Positions 35,922 to 44,765 are shown, counted from the first letter of the stretch. The stretch is DNA of 64,000 nt from an uncultured Clostridia bacterium (GCA_944386385.1 CALXAV010000006.1:1-64000); one strand, 5' to 3'. Made by a program: numbers and translations. The notes: generated from the sequence alone by a model not told the origin.

Positions 35922-37910
35922 ATGAATTTAGAAGGTAAGCTATTAGGTAATCGATATGAGATTATCGAAAAAATTGGAAATGGTGGAATGGCTACTGTAT
36001 ATAAGGCAACAGATAAAATATTAAAAAGAAATGTTGCAGTTAAGATATTAAGAGATGAGTTTACAACAGATGATGAGTTTATAAAAAGATTTGAAGTTGA
36101 AGCACAATCAGCAGCAAGACTAACACATCCTAATATAGTATCTATTTATGATGTAGGTGTAGAAGACAATTTACATTATATTGTAATGGAATTAATACAA
36201 GGAAAAACATTAAAAGAAATAATATTAGAGGAAAAAGGTCCACTTCCATGGAAATGGTCAGTAAATGTGGCTATACAAATAGCTTCAGCATTAGAAACAG
36301 CTCATAGAAATAATATTATCCATAGAGATATAAAACCACATAATATAATAATAACAGAAGATGGGATAGCAAAAGTAACAGATTTTGGTATAGCAAAGGC
36401 AGTATCAAATTCAACAATAACAGCATTTGGAACAACAATTGGTTCAGTACATTACTTTTCACCAGAACATGCAAGAGGTGGTTTTACAGATGCAAAATCT
36501 GATTTATATTCTTTAGGTGTTGTTTTATATGAGATGGTAACAGGAAGAGTACCATTTGATGCAGATACACCGGTATCTGTAGCGCTAAAACATATGCAAG
36601 AAAAACCAGAAGAGCCAATAGAAGTAAATCCTAATGTACCAGTAGCTGTAAATAAAATTATTATGAAAGCATTACAAAAAGATACAACGTTAAGATATCA
36701 AACAGCTACAGAAATGTTAGACGATTTAAGAAAATCATTAAAAAATCCTGATGGAGATTTTGTAGATGATTCAGAATATGACCCAACAGCAAAGACTCAA
36801 GTCTTACATACAGAAATGTATAATAATTCAAGAGGAAGTAATGAAGATAAAGGAAAGAAAGATGGAAAATTTAAATCTTTCATTAAAAGACATAAAAAAC
36901 TAAGCATATTTATTGGACTAGTATTATTGTTTGCATTAAGTTTAGGTGGAACGATACTTGCTTTAAACATAACAAATCCACCAGAAGTAGAAGTACCAAA
37001 TGTTGTTGGATTATCAAGAGAAGAAGCAGAACAAGAGATAAAAAATGCGAATCTTGGATTTGAAGCAATAGAGGAATATAATAAAGATGTTCCAGAAGGT
37101 TATGTAATATCACAAAAAGTAAAAGGTGAATTAGGTGATTTTACCACTACACCAGGAAATAAAAAAGTAAAAGAAGGAGTTAATAATACTACAATTCAAG
37201 TTAAAATTAGTAAAGGACAAGAAAAGACAACTGTACCTAACGTAGAAGGTAAAGAAAGAGAAGAAGCAATTAAGATGTTAGAAGATGCAAACTTAGTTGC
37301 AGAGGTAGTTGAAGAGACAAGTAGGACAGTAGAAGAAGGATATGTAATTAGTCAAGAAACTGATCCAGATACGGAGGCTTTTGCAGGAGATACAGTAAAA
37401 ATACATGTAAGTACAGGAACTGGAATCAAACAAGTAACTGTAATTAGTGTAATTGGTCAAGATGAAGCTACAGCTAAAGCTAATTTAGAGAATTTAGGAT
37501 TGAAAGTTAATGTAACATATAAAGAAGCAACATCTAACAATGGAAAAGTAGCAACTCAAAGTATAGATGCAAATAAAGTTGTAGATGAGGGAACAACAAT
37601 AACAATTACAGTAAATCAAGTAGCCGAAACTAAGAATTTAACAGTTAACATAGATGTTAAAGCAATTACAGGTGGATATACAGACTCAGATGAAGAGACT
37701 ACTAGCAAAACAGTTAATATAAAAGTAAATAGTGAAACAAGAACAGGAATAGATAAAAATAATTCAAATTATTCTGTAACACTTTCAGGAAAAGATGGGG
37801 AAAGTACAACGGTAACAGTAACAATAACAGATCCAACTACAGGAAGTACAATTTATAGTTCAGATAAAACTGTAGTATTTGGTTCACAAGATGCAATAGC
37901 ATTTAAATAA
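35922..37910 (+). CDS. prkC: PASTA-domain eukaryotic-type Ser/Thr kinase PrkC
   Basis: 662 residues. Kinase domain 10-270 with GNGGMATVYKA (glycine loop), AVKIL (Lys), HRDIKPHN (catalytic loop) and TDFGIAKA (DFG). A basic juxtamembrane stretch precedes one transmembrane helix (about 326-348). The extracellular part has three PASTA repeats (VPNVVGLSREEAEQEI, VPNVEGKEREEAIKML, VISVIGQDEATAKANL) and a Thr/Ser-rich C-terminal domain. PASTA domains sense muropeptides and lipid II. RBS AAGGAGAG. A terminator follows. Confidence 0.96.
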   Translation: MNLEGKLLGNRYEIIEKIGNGGMATVYKATDKILKRNVAVKILRDEFTTDDEFIKRFEVEAQSAARLTHPNIVSIYDVGVEDNLHYIVMELIQGKTLKEIILEEKGPLPWKWSVNVAIQIASALETAHRNNIIHRDIKPHNIIITEDGIAKVTDFGIAKAVSNSTITAFGTTIGSVHYFSPEHARGGFTDAKSDLYSLGVVLYEMVTGRVPFDADTPVSVALKHMQEKPEEPIEVNPNVPVAVNKIIMKALQKDTTLRYQTATEMLDDLRKSLKNPDGDFVDDSEYDPTAKTQVLHTEMYNNSRGSNEDKGKKDGKFKSFIKRHKKLSIFIGLVLLFALSLGGTILALNITNPPEVEVPNVVGLSREEAEQEIKNANLGFEAIEEYNKDVPEGYVISQKVKGELGDFTTTPGNKKVKEGVNNTTIQVKISKGQEKTTVPNVEGKEREEAIKMLEDANLVAEVVEETSRTVEEGYVISQETDPDTEAFAGDTVKIHVSTGTGIKQVTVISVIGQDEATAKANLENLGLKVNVTYKEATSNNGKVATQSIDANKVVDEGTTITITVNQVAETKNLTVNIDVKAITGGYTDSDEETTSKTVNIKVNSETRTGIDKNNSNYSVTLSGKDGESTTVTVTITDPTTGSTIYSSDKTVVFGSQDAIAFK

Positions 37911-37915
37911 TAAAT

Positions 37916-37952
37916 AAAAAGTTCAATTAGTATTTGCTAATTGGACTTTTTT
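37916..37952 (+). terminator. terminator after prkC
   Basis: AAAAGTTCAATTAG / CTAATTGGACTTTT stem with a 5-nt loop and six T. It separates prpC-prkC from rsgA-rpe. Confidence 0.8.
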
Positions 37953-37973
37953 CATATATAATAAAAGCAAGAC

Positions 37974-38021
37974 GTGTCCCAGATGCGAAATTTTTTACGC
38001 ATAGGAAACGTCCCCAATGCG
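37974..38021 (+). repeat. GGAAACGTCCCC-family repeat upstream of rsgA
   Basis: Contains TGTCCC, ATGCGAAATTTTTTACGCAT (the reverse complement of the GCG-A7-TTCGC unit near 3125) and GGAAACGTCCCC at 38004-38015, which ends 20 nt before the rsgA start. Confidence 0.7.
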
Positions 38022-38035
38022 ACATGGAGGTATTT

Positions 38036-38929
38036 ATGAAAGGTATTATAATTGAGAATATTTCTAATTTATATAGAGTTAAAGTAGAGGATAATATGGT
38101 TTATGAAGCAAATGCAAGAGGTAAGTTTAAGAAAGAGGATATAACTCCTGTTGTTGGAGATTTTGTAGAATGTGAGATTGTTAAAGAAGATAAAGAAAAA
38201 GATAGGGTAAGTATTGATAAAATATTAGATAGAAAAGTTTATATAAAAAGACCTAAGCTTGCAAATATAAGTAAAATAGTTTTAGTGATATCTAGCAAAC
38301 ACCCAAAGCCAGATTTACTTATGCTTGATAAACAATTAGCGTTTGCTGAATTTTTAGGGATAGATGCTTTGATTGTATTAAATAAAATAGATTTAGATAA
38401 AGAAAAAGAGTTTAAAGAGATTAAAAGAGTATATGAAAAAGTAGGGTATAAAGTTTTAGAAACAGAGGCAAAAGAAGGCAAAGGAATAGATAAACTAAAA
38501 AAAGAACTTTATGGTAATACAAATGCTTTTTCTGGAAATTCAGGAGTTGGAAAATCTACTTTAATAAATGCTATATTTGATAAAGATATGACACAAGAAG
38601 GAGAGATAAGTAAGAAGAGCAGAAGAGGAAAAAATACAACTACATCTACTAAATTATATGAAATAGATGAGAAAACATTTATTGCAGATACGCCGGGATT
38701 TTCGACATTTGATATTTCAGAAATAGAAAGCAAAGATTTAGCTTCCTATTTTAAGGATTTTAGAGAATATGTTCAGGATTGTGAATTCATTGGTTGTTCG
38801 CATTTAAAAGAAGAAAACTGTGGGATAAAAAATGCTGTAAAAGAAGGAAAAATAGAACAAGAAAGATATGATAGATTTTGTAAAATATATCAAGAATTAA
38901 AAGAAAAGGAGGAAAGAAAAAAATGGTAG
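38036..38929 (+). CDS. rsgA: RsgA, small-subunit biogenesis GTPase
   Basis: 297 residues from ATG 38036 (RBS ATGGAGG). N-terminal OB fold (GIIIENISNLYRVKVED), a circularly permuted GTPase with G4 VLNKIDL before G1 SGNSGVGKSTLINA, G3 DTPGF, and a C-terminal zinc motif (CEFIGCSHLKEENCGI). RsgA tests the decoding centre of nascent 30S subunits and binds (p)ppGpp. Its stop overlaps the rpe start, implying coupled translation. Confidence 0.96.
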   Translation: MKGIIIENISNLYRVKVEDNMVYEANARGKFKKEDITPVVGDFVECEIVKEDKEKDRVSIDKILDRKVYIKRPKLANISKIVLVISSKHPKPDLLMLDKQLAFAEFLGIDALIVLNKIDLDKEKEFKEIKRVYEKVGYKVLETEAKEGKGIDKLKKELYGNTNAFSGNSGVGKSTLINAIFDKDMTQEGEISKKSRRGKNTTTSTKLYEIDEKTFIADTPGFSTFDISEIESKDLASYFKDFREYVQDCEFIGCSHLKEENCGIKNAVKEGKIEQERYDRFCKIYQELKEKEERKKW

Positions 38930-39585
38930 AGATATCAACTTCTATACTTTCTGTAAAAAAAGGAGAAGAAAATAAAACAATTTTTGCATTAGAAGCAGGA
39001 AAAACAGATTATTTTCATATAGATGTAATGGATGGAATATTTGTTGAAAAAAATACTTATGATAAAATGTTTGAATATAGTTCTTTTATAAAAAGGATAT
39101 CTAATTTGCCATTAGATGTACATCTAATGGTAGAAGATGTAAAACAAGCAGTAGATGATTTTTTGGCAGTAGAGCCTAATATAATAACATTTCATTTAGA
39201 AGCTTGTAAGAATAAAGAAGAGGTATATGAAGTAATAAAATATATAAAAGAAAATAATTGCAAGGTTGGAATAGCTATAAAGCCAAACACTAAGATTGAA
39301 GATGTATATGAATTTTTACCATATATTCATATGTGTTTAGTTATGACAGTAGAACCTGGAAAAGGTGGACAAACTTTAATAAAAGAAACTATTGAAAAAA
39401 TAAAACAACTAAAAAGATATATAGATGAAAATAAGATAGAAATAGATATAGAAGCAGATGGAGGAATAAACTTAGCAACTGTAGATGATGTAAAGAAAGC
39501 AGGAGCAAATATATTAGTTTCAGGTACTGCAATTTTAATGGCAAAAGATTATAAAGTAATTATTGATGAGCTGAGAAAAGAATAG
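38923..39585 (+). CDS. rpe: ribulose-phosphate 3-epimerase
   Basis: 220 residues, TIM barrel. Signature elements: FHIDVMDGIFV, LDVHLMVEDV, ITFHLEAC, VGIAIKPNT, CLVMTVEPGKGGQ and EADGGINLATV with metal/catalytic His, Asp residues in place. It interconverts ribulose-5-phosphate and xylulose-5-phosphate. The ATG lies inside the rsgA 3' end (7-nt overlap) with AAGGAGG in the rsgA coding sequence as RBS. Confidence 0.96.
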   Translation: MVEISTSILSVKKGEENKTIFALEAGKTDYFHIDVMDGIFVEKNTYDKMFEYSSFIKRISNLPLDVHLMVEDVKQAVDDFLAVEPNIITFHLEACKNKEEVYEVIKYIKENNCKVGIAIKPNTKIEDVYEFLPYIHMCLVMTVEPGKGGQTLIKETIEKIKQLKRYIDENKIEIDIEADGGINLATVDDVKKAGANILVSGTAILMAKDYKVIIDELRKE

Positions 39586-39592
39586 AATAAAA

Positions 39593-39628
39593 AATAAACT
39601 CTTAAAATTTTATTTTTAAGAGTTTATT
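39593..39628. terminator. bidirectional terminator between rpe and the bactofilin-like gene
   Basis: Perfect 15-bp stem AATAAACTCTTAAAA / TTTTAAGAGTTTATT with a 6-nt loop and T's on the + strand side; the stop of the opposing gene follows at 39641. Confidence 0.85.
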
Positions 39629-39640
39629 TTTGACTAAATA

Positions 39641-40954
39641 TTATTTATTTTCTTTTTTAGATTTTTTGTCTTTTTTATCGTTTTTATCAGTTTTTTCTGC
39701 TTTTACTTTTTCTGTTTTAGATTTTTCAGATGTATTTTCTGAAAAATCTATATTTTTATTAGATAATAAAATACCATTAATTAAGATTCCAATACCAAGT
39801 ATGATACTAATAATACTTATAATTGTACCAACAACAGGTATTAAATAAATTAACCATAAAACAGCAGTTGTTAAAATTAAAATTCCTAATTTACCAATTG
39901 TTTTTTCAACTTTTAGTTTGTTACAAATTAAATTATTAATAGCAATTGCAAATATAAAAGTAGAAAGTATGCTAACTGTAACTAAAATCATTAATCCAAG
40001 TCCTGCAACTGTTGATGTAATTTCTAGTAATATTAATATTGCTGAAGCTACCAATAAAATAATTGGTGATAAAATACCTAAACCTATAGTTGATGGTAAT
40101 TTCTTAGTGATTATATAGTTTGTACGGTCTAAGAATTTTGGTGCAAGCCATAAACATAGAAGCCATATAACAACAGCAGCTACTAAGAATCTTCCAAGTG
40201 AAAGAATATATGTTTGAATAGATGCTGATGATGTTGAGCTTTCTTGAGTATAATTAGTAGTACCTACAACTACTCCTTCTGGAACTGAAATTTCTTGTTT
40301 AGCAGTATAGTTTAAATCACCATATATAGTTCCTTGAGCTGTAATAGAGTTTCCTTGTTCATCTGTTGAAGCAGTTGAAATATTCATATTATCTACATTT
40401 AGATATGCATTTCTTCCTATTGTTCCTGCAAGAGTGAAGTTGTTTGTTGCAATTCTCACGTCACGGTATATGTAACCATTGACATTAACGCTATTTGTTG
40501 AATATGCATATAAATCGTAAACAACACCATTTATATTAACATTATTTGATAAAGTAAATAAATTACTAAAAACATAACCTGATTCGTTAACAAAAACGTT
40601 ATTTGCTATAATAAAAGCGTCTCCACCAATTTGTGAATTTATATTAACAGTATTTGCAATAACAAATAGATTTCCATCTATGATATAATCAATAGTTACC
40701 TCATCACCTGTTAAATAAACATCACCTTGTTTATAGTTTTCTTGGGTAACAGCGTTTTCGGTAGCTTGTTCTTCAGCACCTTCTACTACGGCTTGATCTT
40801 CAGCTGTTTGATTCTCAACTGTTTGTTCCTGGGTTACTTGTTCGTTAGTTGTTTGTCCTTCTGCTTCATTGTCCTCTGCTCTTACAATTGGAATCATAAG
40901 AGTTAAAATAATTACCATAAGTAGGGCAATTATCTTTAGTTTGTTTTTCAACAT
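39641..40954 (-). CDS. secreted bactofilin-like protein with C-terminal membrane domain
   Basis: 437 residues. Signal peptide (LKIIALLMVIILTLMIPIVRA), an acidic Gln/Thr-rich linker, then a beta-helical bactofilin-like region (about 65-205) with repeating VIANTVNINSQIGGDAFIIANN, VNINGVVYDLYAYS, VNVNGYIYRDVRIATNN units. Four to five transmembrane helices follow (about 225-395) and a Lys-rich tail. The beta-helix faces outside, unlike cytoplasmic bactofilins. This architecture occurs in Clostridia but its function is unknown; a scaffold role at the cell surface is plausible. The start follows GGAGGGA. Confidence 0.75.
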   Translation of the reverse strand: MLKNKLKIIALLMVIILTLMIPIVRAEDNEAEGQTTNEQVTQEQTVENQTAEDQAVVEGAEEQATENAVTQENYKQGDVYLTGDEVTIDYIIDGNLFVIANTVNINSQIGGDAFIIANNVFVNESGYVFSNLFTLSNNVNINGVVYDLYAYSTNSVNVNGYIYRDVRIATNNFTLAGTIGRNAYLNVDNMNISTASTDEQGNSITAQGTIYGDLNYTAKQEISVPEGVVVGTTNYTQESSTSSASIQTYILSLGRFLVAAVVIWLLCLWLAPKFLDRTNYIITKKLPSTIGLGILSPIILLVASAILILLEITSTVAGLGLMILVTVSILSTFIFAIAINNLICNKLKVEKTIGKLGILILTTAVLWLIYLIPVVGTIISIISIILGIGILINGILLSNKNIDFSENTSEKSKTEKVKAEKTDKNDKKDKKSKKENK

Positions 40955-41069
40955 TAAAATCCCTCCTAAATTTATTTAATAATACGTAAAAAATATATAA
41001 CTTTATTATGATTTTGTCAATGAAAAAATACAGAAAAGAATATAATAAAATAAAAATATTTATAATAGC

Positions 41070-41110
41070 GAAGCGTAAAACCCACTACCTTTAGGTGGTG
41101 GGGAGTTCAC
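41070..41110 (+). mobile_element. solo IS200/IS605 right-end remnant
   Basis: CCCACTACC-TTTA-GGTGGTGGGGAGTTCAC is an IS200/IS605-type end hairpin followed by the same (A)GTTCAC tail as the tnpB element's right end at 27088-27096. No transposase sequence is next to it. Confidence 0.6.
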
Positions 41111-41156
41111 TTGCAATTTGGCTCATTAATACATGATGGTTAAGCGATGAAGTTGT

Positions 41157-41182
41157 AAAAAACTCGCCACTTTTGTGACGAG
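41157..41182 (-). terminator. terminator of nth
   Basis: Read on the minus strand: CTCGTCAC-AAAA-GTGGCGAG followed by TTTTTT. Confidence 0.8.
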
Positions 41183-41202
41183 AATAAAATATAAGATAAA
41201 TA

Positions 41203-41838
41203 TTATTTATTTTTTTTATAATAATTACAAAAATTATTTATTGGACATTGGTCACATTTTGGATGTCTAGCAATGCATGTGTTTCTGCCATGCCAAACCA
41301 AAAGATGATTAATGTCTTTTAATGTGTCTTTGGGAAAGAATTTTATAAGGTCTTGTTCAATTTCCTCAGGTTCTTTTTCTTTAGATAAACCAGTAAGATT
41401 AGAAATTCTTTTAGCATGAGTATCAACAGCAATGCCTTTTGCAATACCAAAAACTTCCAACATAACAACATTTGCAGTTTTTCTTCCAACACCAGCCAAA
41501 GTAGTTAATTCTTCCATAGTATGAGGAACAATACCTCCAAAATTTTCTAAAACTTGTTTAGCGCAAAGTTTTATGTTTTTAGCTTTGTTCTTATAAAAGC
41601 CACATGGGTGAATAATTTGTTCTAACTCATTAATATCAATATTTGCAAAATCTTCTACAGTTTTACACTTTTTGAAAAGTTCAGGAGTTGTTCTATTTAC
41701 TCTTTCATCAGTACATTGTGCAGATAGAATAACAGCAACAACGGCTTGGATAGGAGTTTCGAAATCTAAGCTACAAGTAGCATCTGGATATGTTTCTTTT
41801 AAAAGATTTACTATTTTTCTTGCATCAGTTTTTTTCAT
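41203..41838 (-). CDS. nth: endonuclease III (DNA glycosylase/AP lyase)
   Basis: 211 residues from the ATG at 41838, which follows GAGGTG; upstream codons lie in a palindromic repeat and are not family-like. Helix-hairpin-helix LAGVGRKTANVVM with catalytic Lys, catalytic Asp in VDTHAKRISN, and the 4Fe-4S loop CIARHPKCDQCPINNFC (C-x6-C-x2-C-x5-C). It removes oxidised pyrimidines and nicks the abasic site. Monocistronic. Confidence 0.96.
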   Translation of the reverse strand: MKKTDARKIVNLLKETYPDATCSLDFETPIQAVVAVILSAQCTDERVNRTTPELFKKCKTVEDFANIDINELEQIIHPCGFYKNKAKNIKLCAKQVLENFGGIVPHTMEELTTLAGVGRKTANVVMLEVFGIAKGIAVDTHAKRISNLTGLSKEKEPEEIEQDLIKFFPKDTLKDINHLLVWHGRNTCIARHPKCDQCPINNFCNYYKKNK

Positions 41839-41853
41839 CTCATCACACCTCTT

Positions 41854-41889
41854 AGCTGTTTTTTGGGACGGGGTCAAAAAACAACAGTT
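41854..41889. repeat. GGGACGG-containing palindrome upstream of nth
   Basis: AGCTGTTTTTTG / CAAAAAACAACAGTT arms around GGACGGGGT. It lies in the nth leader just upstream of its RBS. The GGGACGGGG core recurs at 61380. Confidence 0.6.
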
Positions 41890-42009
41890 AATTTTTTTAT
41901 ATTTTACAAGAAAAAACAAAATTCGTCAAATATAATAATAAAAAGCAAAATAAGTAACAAATAAAATAAAGAAATCATAAGATATACAAAAACAAGGGAG
42001 GAATTAAAC

Positions 42010-42159
42010 ATGGGACGTTTTTTGAAAAAAACTTTAGCAGTATGCCTAATAGGGTTAGGATTAGGAATATTACTTGTTTTATTGCTTCCCTTAAGTGGAT
42101 GGTTGTTTATAATTGGTCTAACTGTGGTTTGTGTTGGTTTAATGTGGCTTGCTTGTTAA
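42010..42159 (+). CDS. small membrane protein (49 aa) upstream of spoVM
   Basis: ATG 42010 follows AGGGAGG. The product is MGRFLKKTLAVCLIGLGLG followed by a second hydrophobic stretch around LPLSGWLFIIGLTVVCVGLMWL: two membrane helices with a short turn at PLSGW. Cotranscribed with spoVM (23-nt gap), so possibly expressed in sporulation. I do not recognise a named family; the turn resembles the P-x-P-G-W loops of small membrane proteins. Confidence 0.7.
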   Translation: MGRFLKKTLAVCLIGLGLGILLVLLLPLSGWLFIIGLTVVCVGLMWLAC

Positions 42160-42182
42160 AAGAAAAGATTGGAGGGATACAT

Positions 42183-42254
42183 ATGACTATTGTAGTAAAA
42201 AAAGTACCTAAATTCTTAAGAGGTTTTGTAAAATTTATTTTTAGAATAAAATAG
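42183..42254 (+). CDS. spoVM: SpoVM, amphipathic spore-coat anchoring peptide (23 aa)
   Basis: ATG 42183 follows TTGGAGGG. MTIVVKKVPKFLRGFVKFIFRIK matches SpoVM in length and pattern: a few residues, then K-x-P-K-F-L-x-G-x-V-x-x-hydrophobic with basic residues on one helix face. SpoVM recognises the convex forespore membrane and recruits the ATPase SpoIVA to start coat assembly. Mother-cell expression under SigE is expected. It is followed by a bidirectional terminator shared with rpmB. Small size makes it easy to miss. Confidence 0.88.
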   Translation: MTIVVKKVPKFLRGFVKFIFRIK

Positions 42255-42262
42255 ACAAAAAG

Positions 42263-42293
42263 AAAAAGAGCTTTTTTCAATTAAGCTCTTTTT
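42263..42293. terminator. bidirectional terminator between spoVM and rpmB
   Basis: AAAAAGAGCTT / AAGCTCTTTTT stem with a 9-nt loop and T runs on both strands; it overlaps the rpmB stop. Confidence 0.85.
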
Positions 42294-42478
42294 ACTTTTC
42301 CATTTTTTAAACATTTAGCACATACATGAATTCTTTTAACTTCACCATTTATTTCTGCTTTAACAGTTCTTAAGTTTGGTTTCCAAGTACGTGGTGATCT
42401 TTTACTTATATGAGAACGAGTAATGCTAAGTTGTTTTCCGTGACTAGGTTGTTTATCACATATTTCACATTTTGCCAT
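42281..42478 (-). CDS. rpmB: 50S ribosomal protein L28
   Basis: 65 residues from the ATG at 42478, preceded by AGGAGGTG. MAKCEICDKQPSHGKQLSITRSH, RTWKPNLRT and HVCAKCLKNGKV are typical. Two CxxC pairs make this the zinc-binding (C+) form of L28. Stand-alone gene, convergent with spoVM. Confidence 0.97.
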   Translation of the reverse strand: MAKCEICDKQPSHGKQLSITRSHISKRSPRTWKPNLRTVKAEINGEVKRIHVCAKCLKNGKVKRA

Positions 42479-42582
42479 TGTCAATTGCACCTCCTAAATT
42501 TTCATAAATAAATTGACTATTAACAAGTTTATCATAAAACTAAAAAAAAAACAAGTATTTTTTGAAAATTATCAAAAATTCC

Positions 42583-42610
42583 TTGCAAATTGGGAAAAAT
42601 GTGGTATAAT
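42583..42610 (+). promoter_or_regulatory. promoter of tig
   Basis: TTGCAA and TATAAT with 16-nt spacing. Confidence 0.7.
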
Positions 42611-42647
42611 AATTAAGCTATAGGAAAAAAGGAAAGGGTTGAAAGAT

Positions 42648-43937
42648 ATGAAATGTAAATTAGAAAAAACAGAAAACGCAAATGAAGTAAAGTTTGAAAT
42701 AACAGTAGAAGCTGAAAAATTTGATGAAGCTATAAAGAAAGTATATTTTAAGAGTGCTAAATATTTTAATATACCAGGATTTAGAAAAGGTAAAGCACCA
42801 ATGCAAATAGTAGAAAAATATTATGGAAAAGAAATTTTCTATGAGGATGCATTTAACGAAGTTGCTCAAGATGCTTTAGAAGAAGCAGTTGCAGAAAATA
42901 AAGTAGAAGTTGTTTCTAGACCAGAAGTAGATATTAAACAAATTGAAAAAGGAAAAGATTTAATATTTACAGTAGTTATGCAAACAAAACCAGAAGCAGA
43001 ACTTGGAAAATATAAAGGTATAGAAATTCCAAAAATTGAGTATAATGTATCAGACGAAGATATAAATCATGAATTAGGACATATGCAAGAACATAACAGT
43101 AGATTAATATCAGTTGATGATAGAGCAGTAGAAAAAGGTGATATTGCAACTATAGATTTCGAAGGATTCGTAGATGACAAAGCTTTTGAAGGTGGAAAAG
43201 CTGAAAACTATGATATAGAATTAGGAAGTAATACTTTTATACCAGGATTTGAAGACCAAATAGTTGGTATGAAAATTGATGAAGAAAAAGATGTAAATGT
43301 TAAATTCCCAGATGAATATTTCTCAAAAGAATTAGCTGGAAAAGATGCGACATTTAAAGTAAAATTACATGAAATTAAGAAAAAAGAATTACCAAAATTA
43401 GATGATGAATTCGCAAAAGATGTAAGTGAATTTGATACATTAGATGAACTAAAAGAAGATATAAAAGCAAAATTAGAAAAACAAAATGCTGATAAGGAAA
43501 AATACGAAACAGAAGAAGCTGTAGTTAAAGCTCTTTGTGAAAATGTAAAAGTTGATATACCTTCAGGCATGGTAGAAACAGAAGTTGATAGAATGTTAAA
43601 TGACTTTAAACAACGTCTATCATATCAAGGATTAAAATTAGATCAATACCTAAAAATGTTAGGTAAAACTGAAGAAGAAATGAGAAAAGAATACGAACCT
43701 CAAGCAAACGAAGGAATTAAATCAAGATTAGCAATAGAAGCTGTTATAAAAGCAGAAAAAATAGAAGCAACAGATAAAGAAATAGAAGATAAAATGAAAG
43801 AAATGGCTAAAAATTATGGTAAAGAAAATGATGAAGAATTCTTAAAAAATGAAAATGTAAGAAATTATATAAAAGAAGGACTAGAATCAGAAAAAGCAAT
43901 TGATTTCTTAATAAAAAATGCAAAAATGAAGAAATAA
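42648..43937 (+). CDS. tig: trigger factor, ribosome-bound chaperone
   Basis: 429 residues. The N-terminal ribosome-binding domain includes the signature GFRKGKAP. The PPIase (FKBP-like) domain at about 150-240 has GDIATIDFEGFVDDKAFEGG and FIPGFEDQIVGM, and a long helical C-terminal chaperone domain follows. It binds near L23 at the tunnel exit and shields nascent chains. Start chosen at ATG 42648, 9 nt after GGAAAGGG; a TTG three codons upstream is less likely. It has its own promoter and a strong terminator, and precedes clpP-clpX as in many Firmicutes. Confidence 0.97.
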   Translation: MKCKLEKTENANEVKFEITVEAEKFDEAIKKVYFKSAKYFNIPGFRKGKAPMQIVEKYYGKEIFYEDAFNEVAQDALEEAVAENKVEVVSRPEVDIKQIEKGKDLIFTVVMQTKPEAELGKYKGIEIPKIEYNVSDEDINHELGHMQEHNSRLISVDDRAVEKGDIATIDFEGFVDDKAFEGGKAENYDIELGSNTFIPGFEDQIVGMKIDEEKDVNVKFPDEYFSKELAGKDATFKVKLHEIKKKELPKLDDEFAKDVSEFDTLDELKEDIKAKLEKQNADKEKYETEEAVVKALCENVKVDIPSGMVETEVDRMLNDFKQRLSYQGLKLDQYLKMLGKTEEEMRKEYEPQANEGIKSRLAIEAVIKAEKIEATDKEIEDKMKEMAKNYGKENDEEFLKNENVRNYIKEGLESEKAIDFLIKNAKMKK

Positions 43938-43943
43938 TAAAGA

Positions 43944-43990
43944 TGCTGGGGGATAGAATTATTAGTAAAATTTTAGCCCCAGCTTTTTTG
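43944..43990 (+). terminator. terminator after tig
   Basis: GCTGGGG / CCCCAGC stem with an extended A/T-rich inner region and six T. Confidence 0.85.
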
Positions 43991-44036
43991 TAATTACTGT
44001 AAATTTGTAATATATATATTAAATGAAGTGATAAGG

Positions 44037-44113
44037 ATGTGTCCCAGATTGTCGAAAAAGGGACATTAGGGACGTTTCCTAATGTTATTTTTCCGACAAA
44101 AGGAAACGTCCCC
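44037..44113 (+). repeat. GGGACGTTTCC/GGAAACGTCCCC palindromic repeat upstream of clpP
   Basis: Arms AGGGACGTTTCC (44068-44079) and GGAAACGTCCCC (44102-44113), with TTGTCG/CGACAA forming another pair. The right arm ends 19 nt before the clpP ATG. Confidence 0.75.
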
Positions 44114-44132
44114 ATTTGAAGGAGGAAAGAAA

Positions 44133-44738
44133 ATGTTAGAAAAAAATAGTTTAGTACCTTATGTAGTTGAACAAACTAGTAAAGGAGAAAGGTCATATGA
44201 TATTTTCTCAAGATTATTAAAAGATAGAATAATATTTTTAGGAGAAGATGTTAATCCAACAACATCAAGTCTAGTAATAGCACAATTACTATTCTTAGAG
44301 TCAGAAGATCCAGAAAAAGAAATTAGTTTATATATTAATTCACCAGGTGGTTCTATTACAGATGGAATGGGAATAATTGATACAATGAATTATATAACAT
44401 GCCCAGTATCAACAATTTGTATTGGTATGGCAGCAAGTATGGGTGCGGCTCTTTTAGCAGCAGGAGAAAAAGGAAAGAGATTTGCAACACCTAATGCCGA
44501 AATATTAATTCATCAACCATTAATCGGTGGTGGCGGACTTTCAGGGCAAGCAACAGAAATTAAAATACATGCAGACCATTTAGTAAAAACAAGAGAAAAA
44601 TTAAATAAATTCTTAAGTGAAAGAACAGGTCAAACTGTAGAACAAATTCAAAAAGATACTGAAAGAGATAATTATATGACAGCAGAAGAAGCTTTAAAAT
44701 ATGGATTAATAGATGGAATTATGGACAAAAGAAAATAG
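44133..44738 (+). CDS. clpP: ClpP, proteolytic subunit of Clp proteases
   Basis: 201 residues from ATG 44133 (RBS GGAGG); upstream in-frame codons lie in the repeat. The catalytic triad is in [14 protein letters not shown] (Ser), LIHQPL (His) and the Asp of [11 protein letters not shown]. Oxyanion-type GGS lies in [11 protein letters not shown]. It forms a tetradecamer that degrades proteins fed by ClpX (next gene) and ClpC (3234). The gene starts after a GGAAACGTCCCC palindrome, as does clpC. I see no CtsR box here. Confidence 0.97.
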   Translation: MLEKNSLVPYVVEQTSKGERSYDIFSRLLKDRIIFLGEDVNPTTSSLVIAQLLFLESEDPEKEISLYINSPGGSITDGMGIIDTMNYITCPVSTICIGMAASMGAALLAAGEKGKRFATPNAEILIHQPLIGGGGLSGQATEIKIHADHLVKTREKLNKFLSERTGQTVEQIQKDTERDNYMTAEEALKYGLIDGIMDKRK

Positions 44739-44765
44739 TAAAATATAAATAAAAAGGAGAGACTT

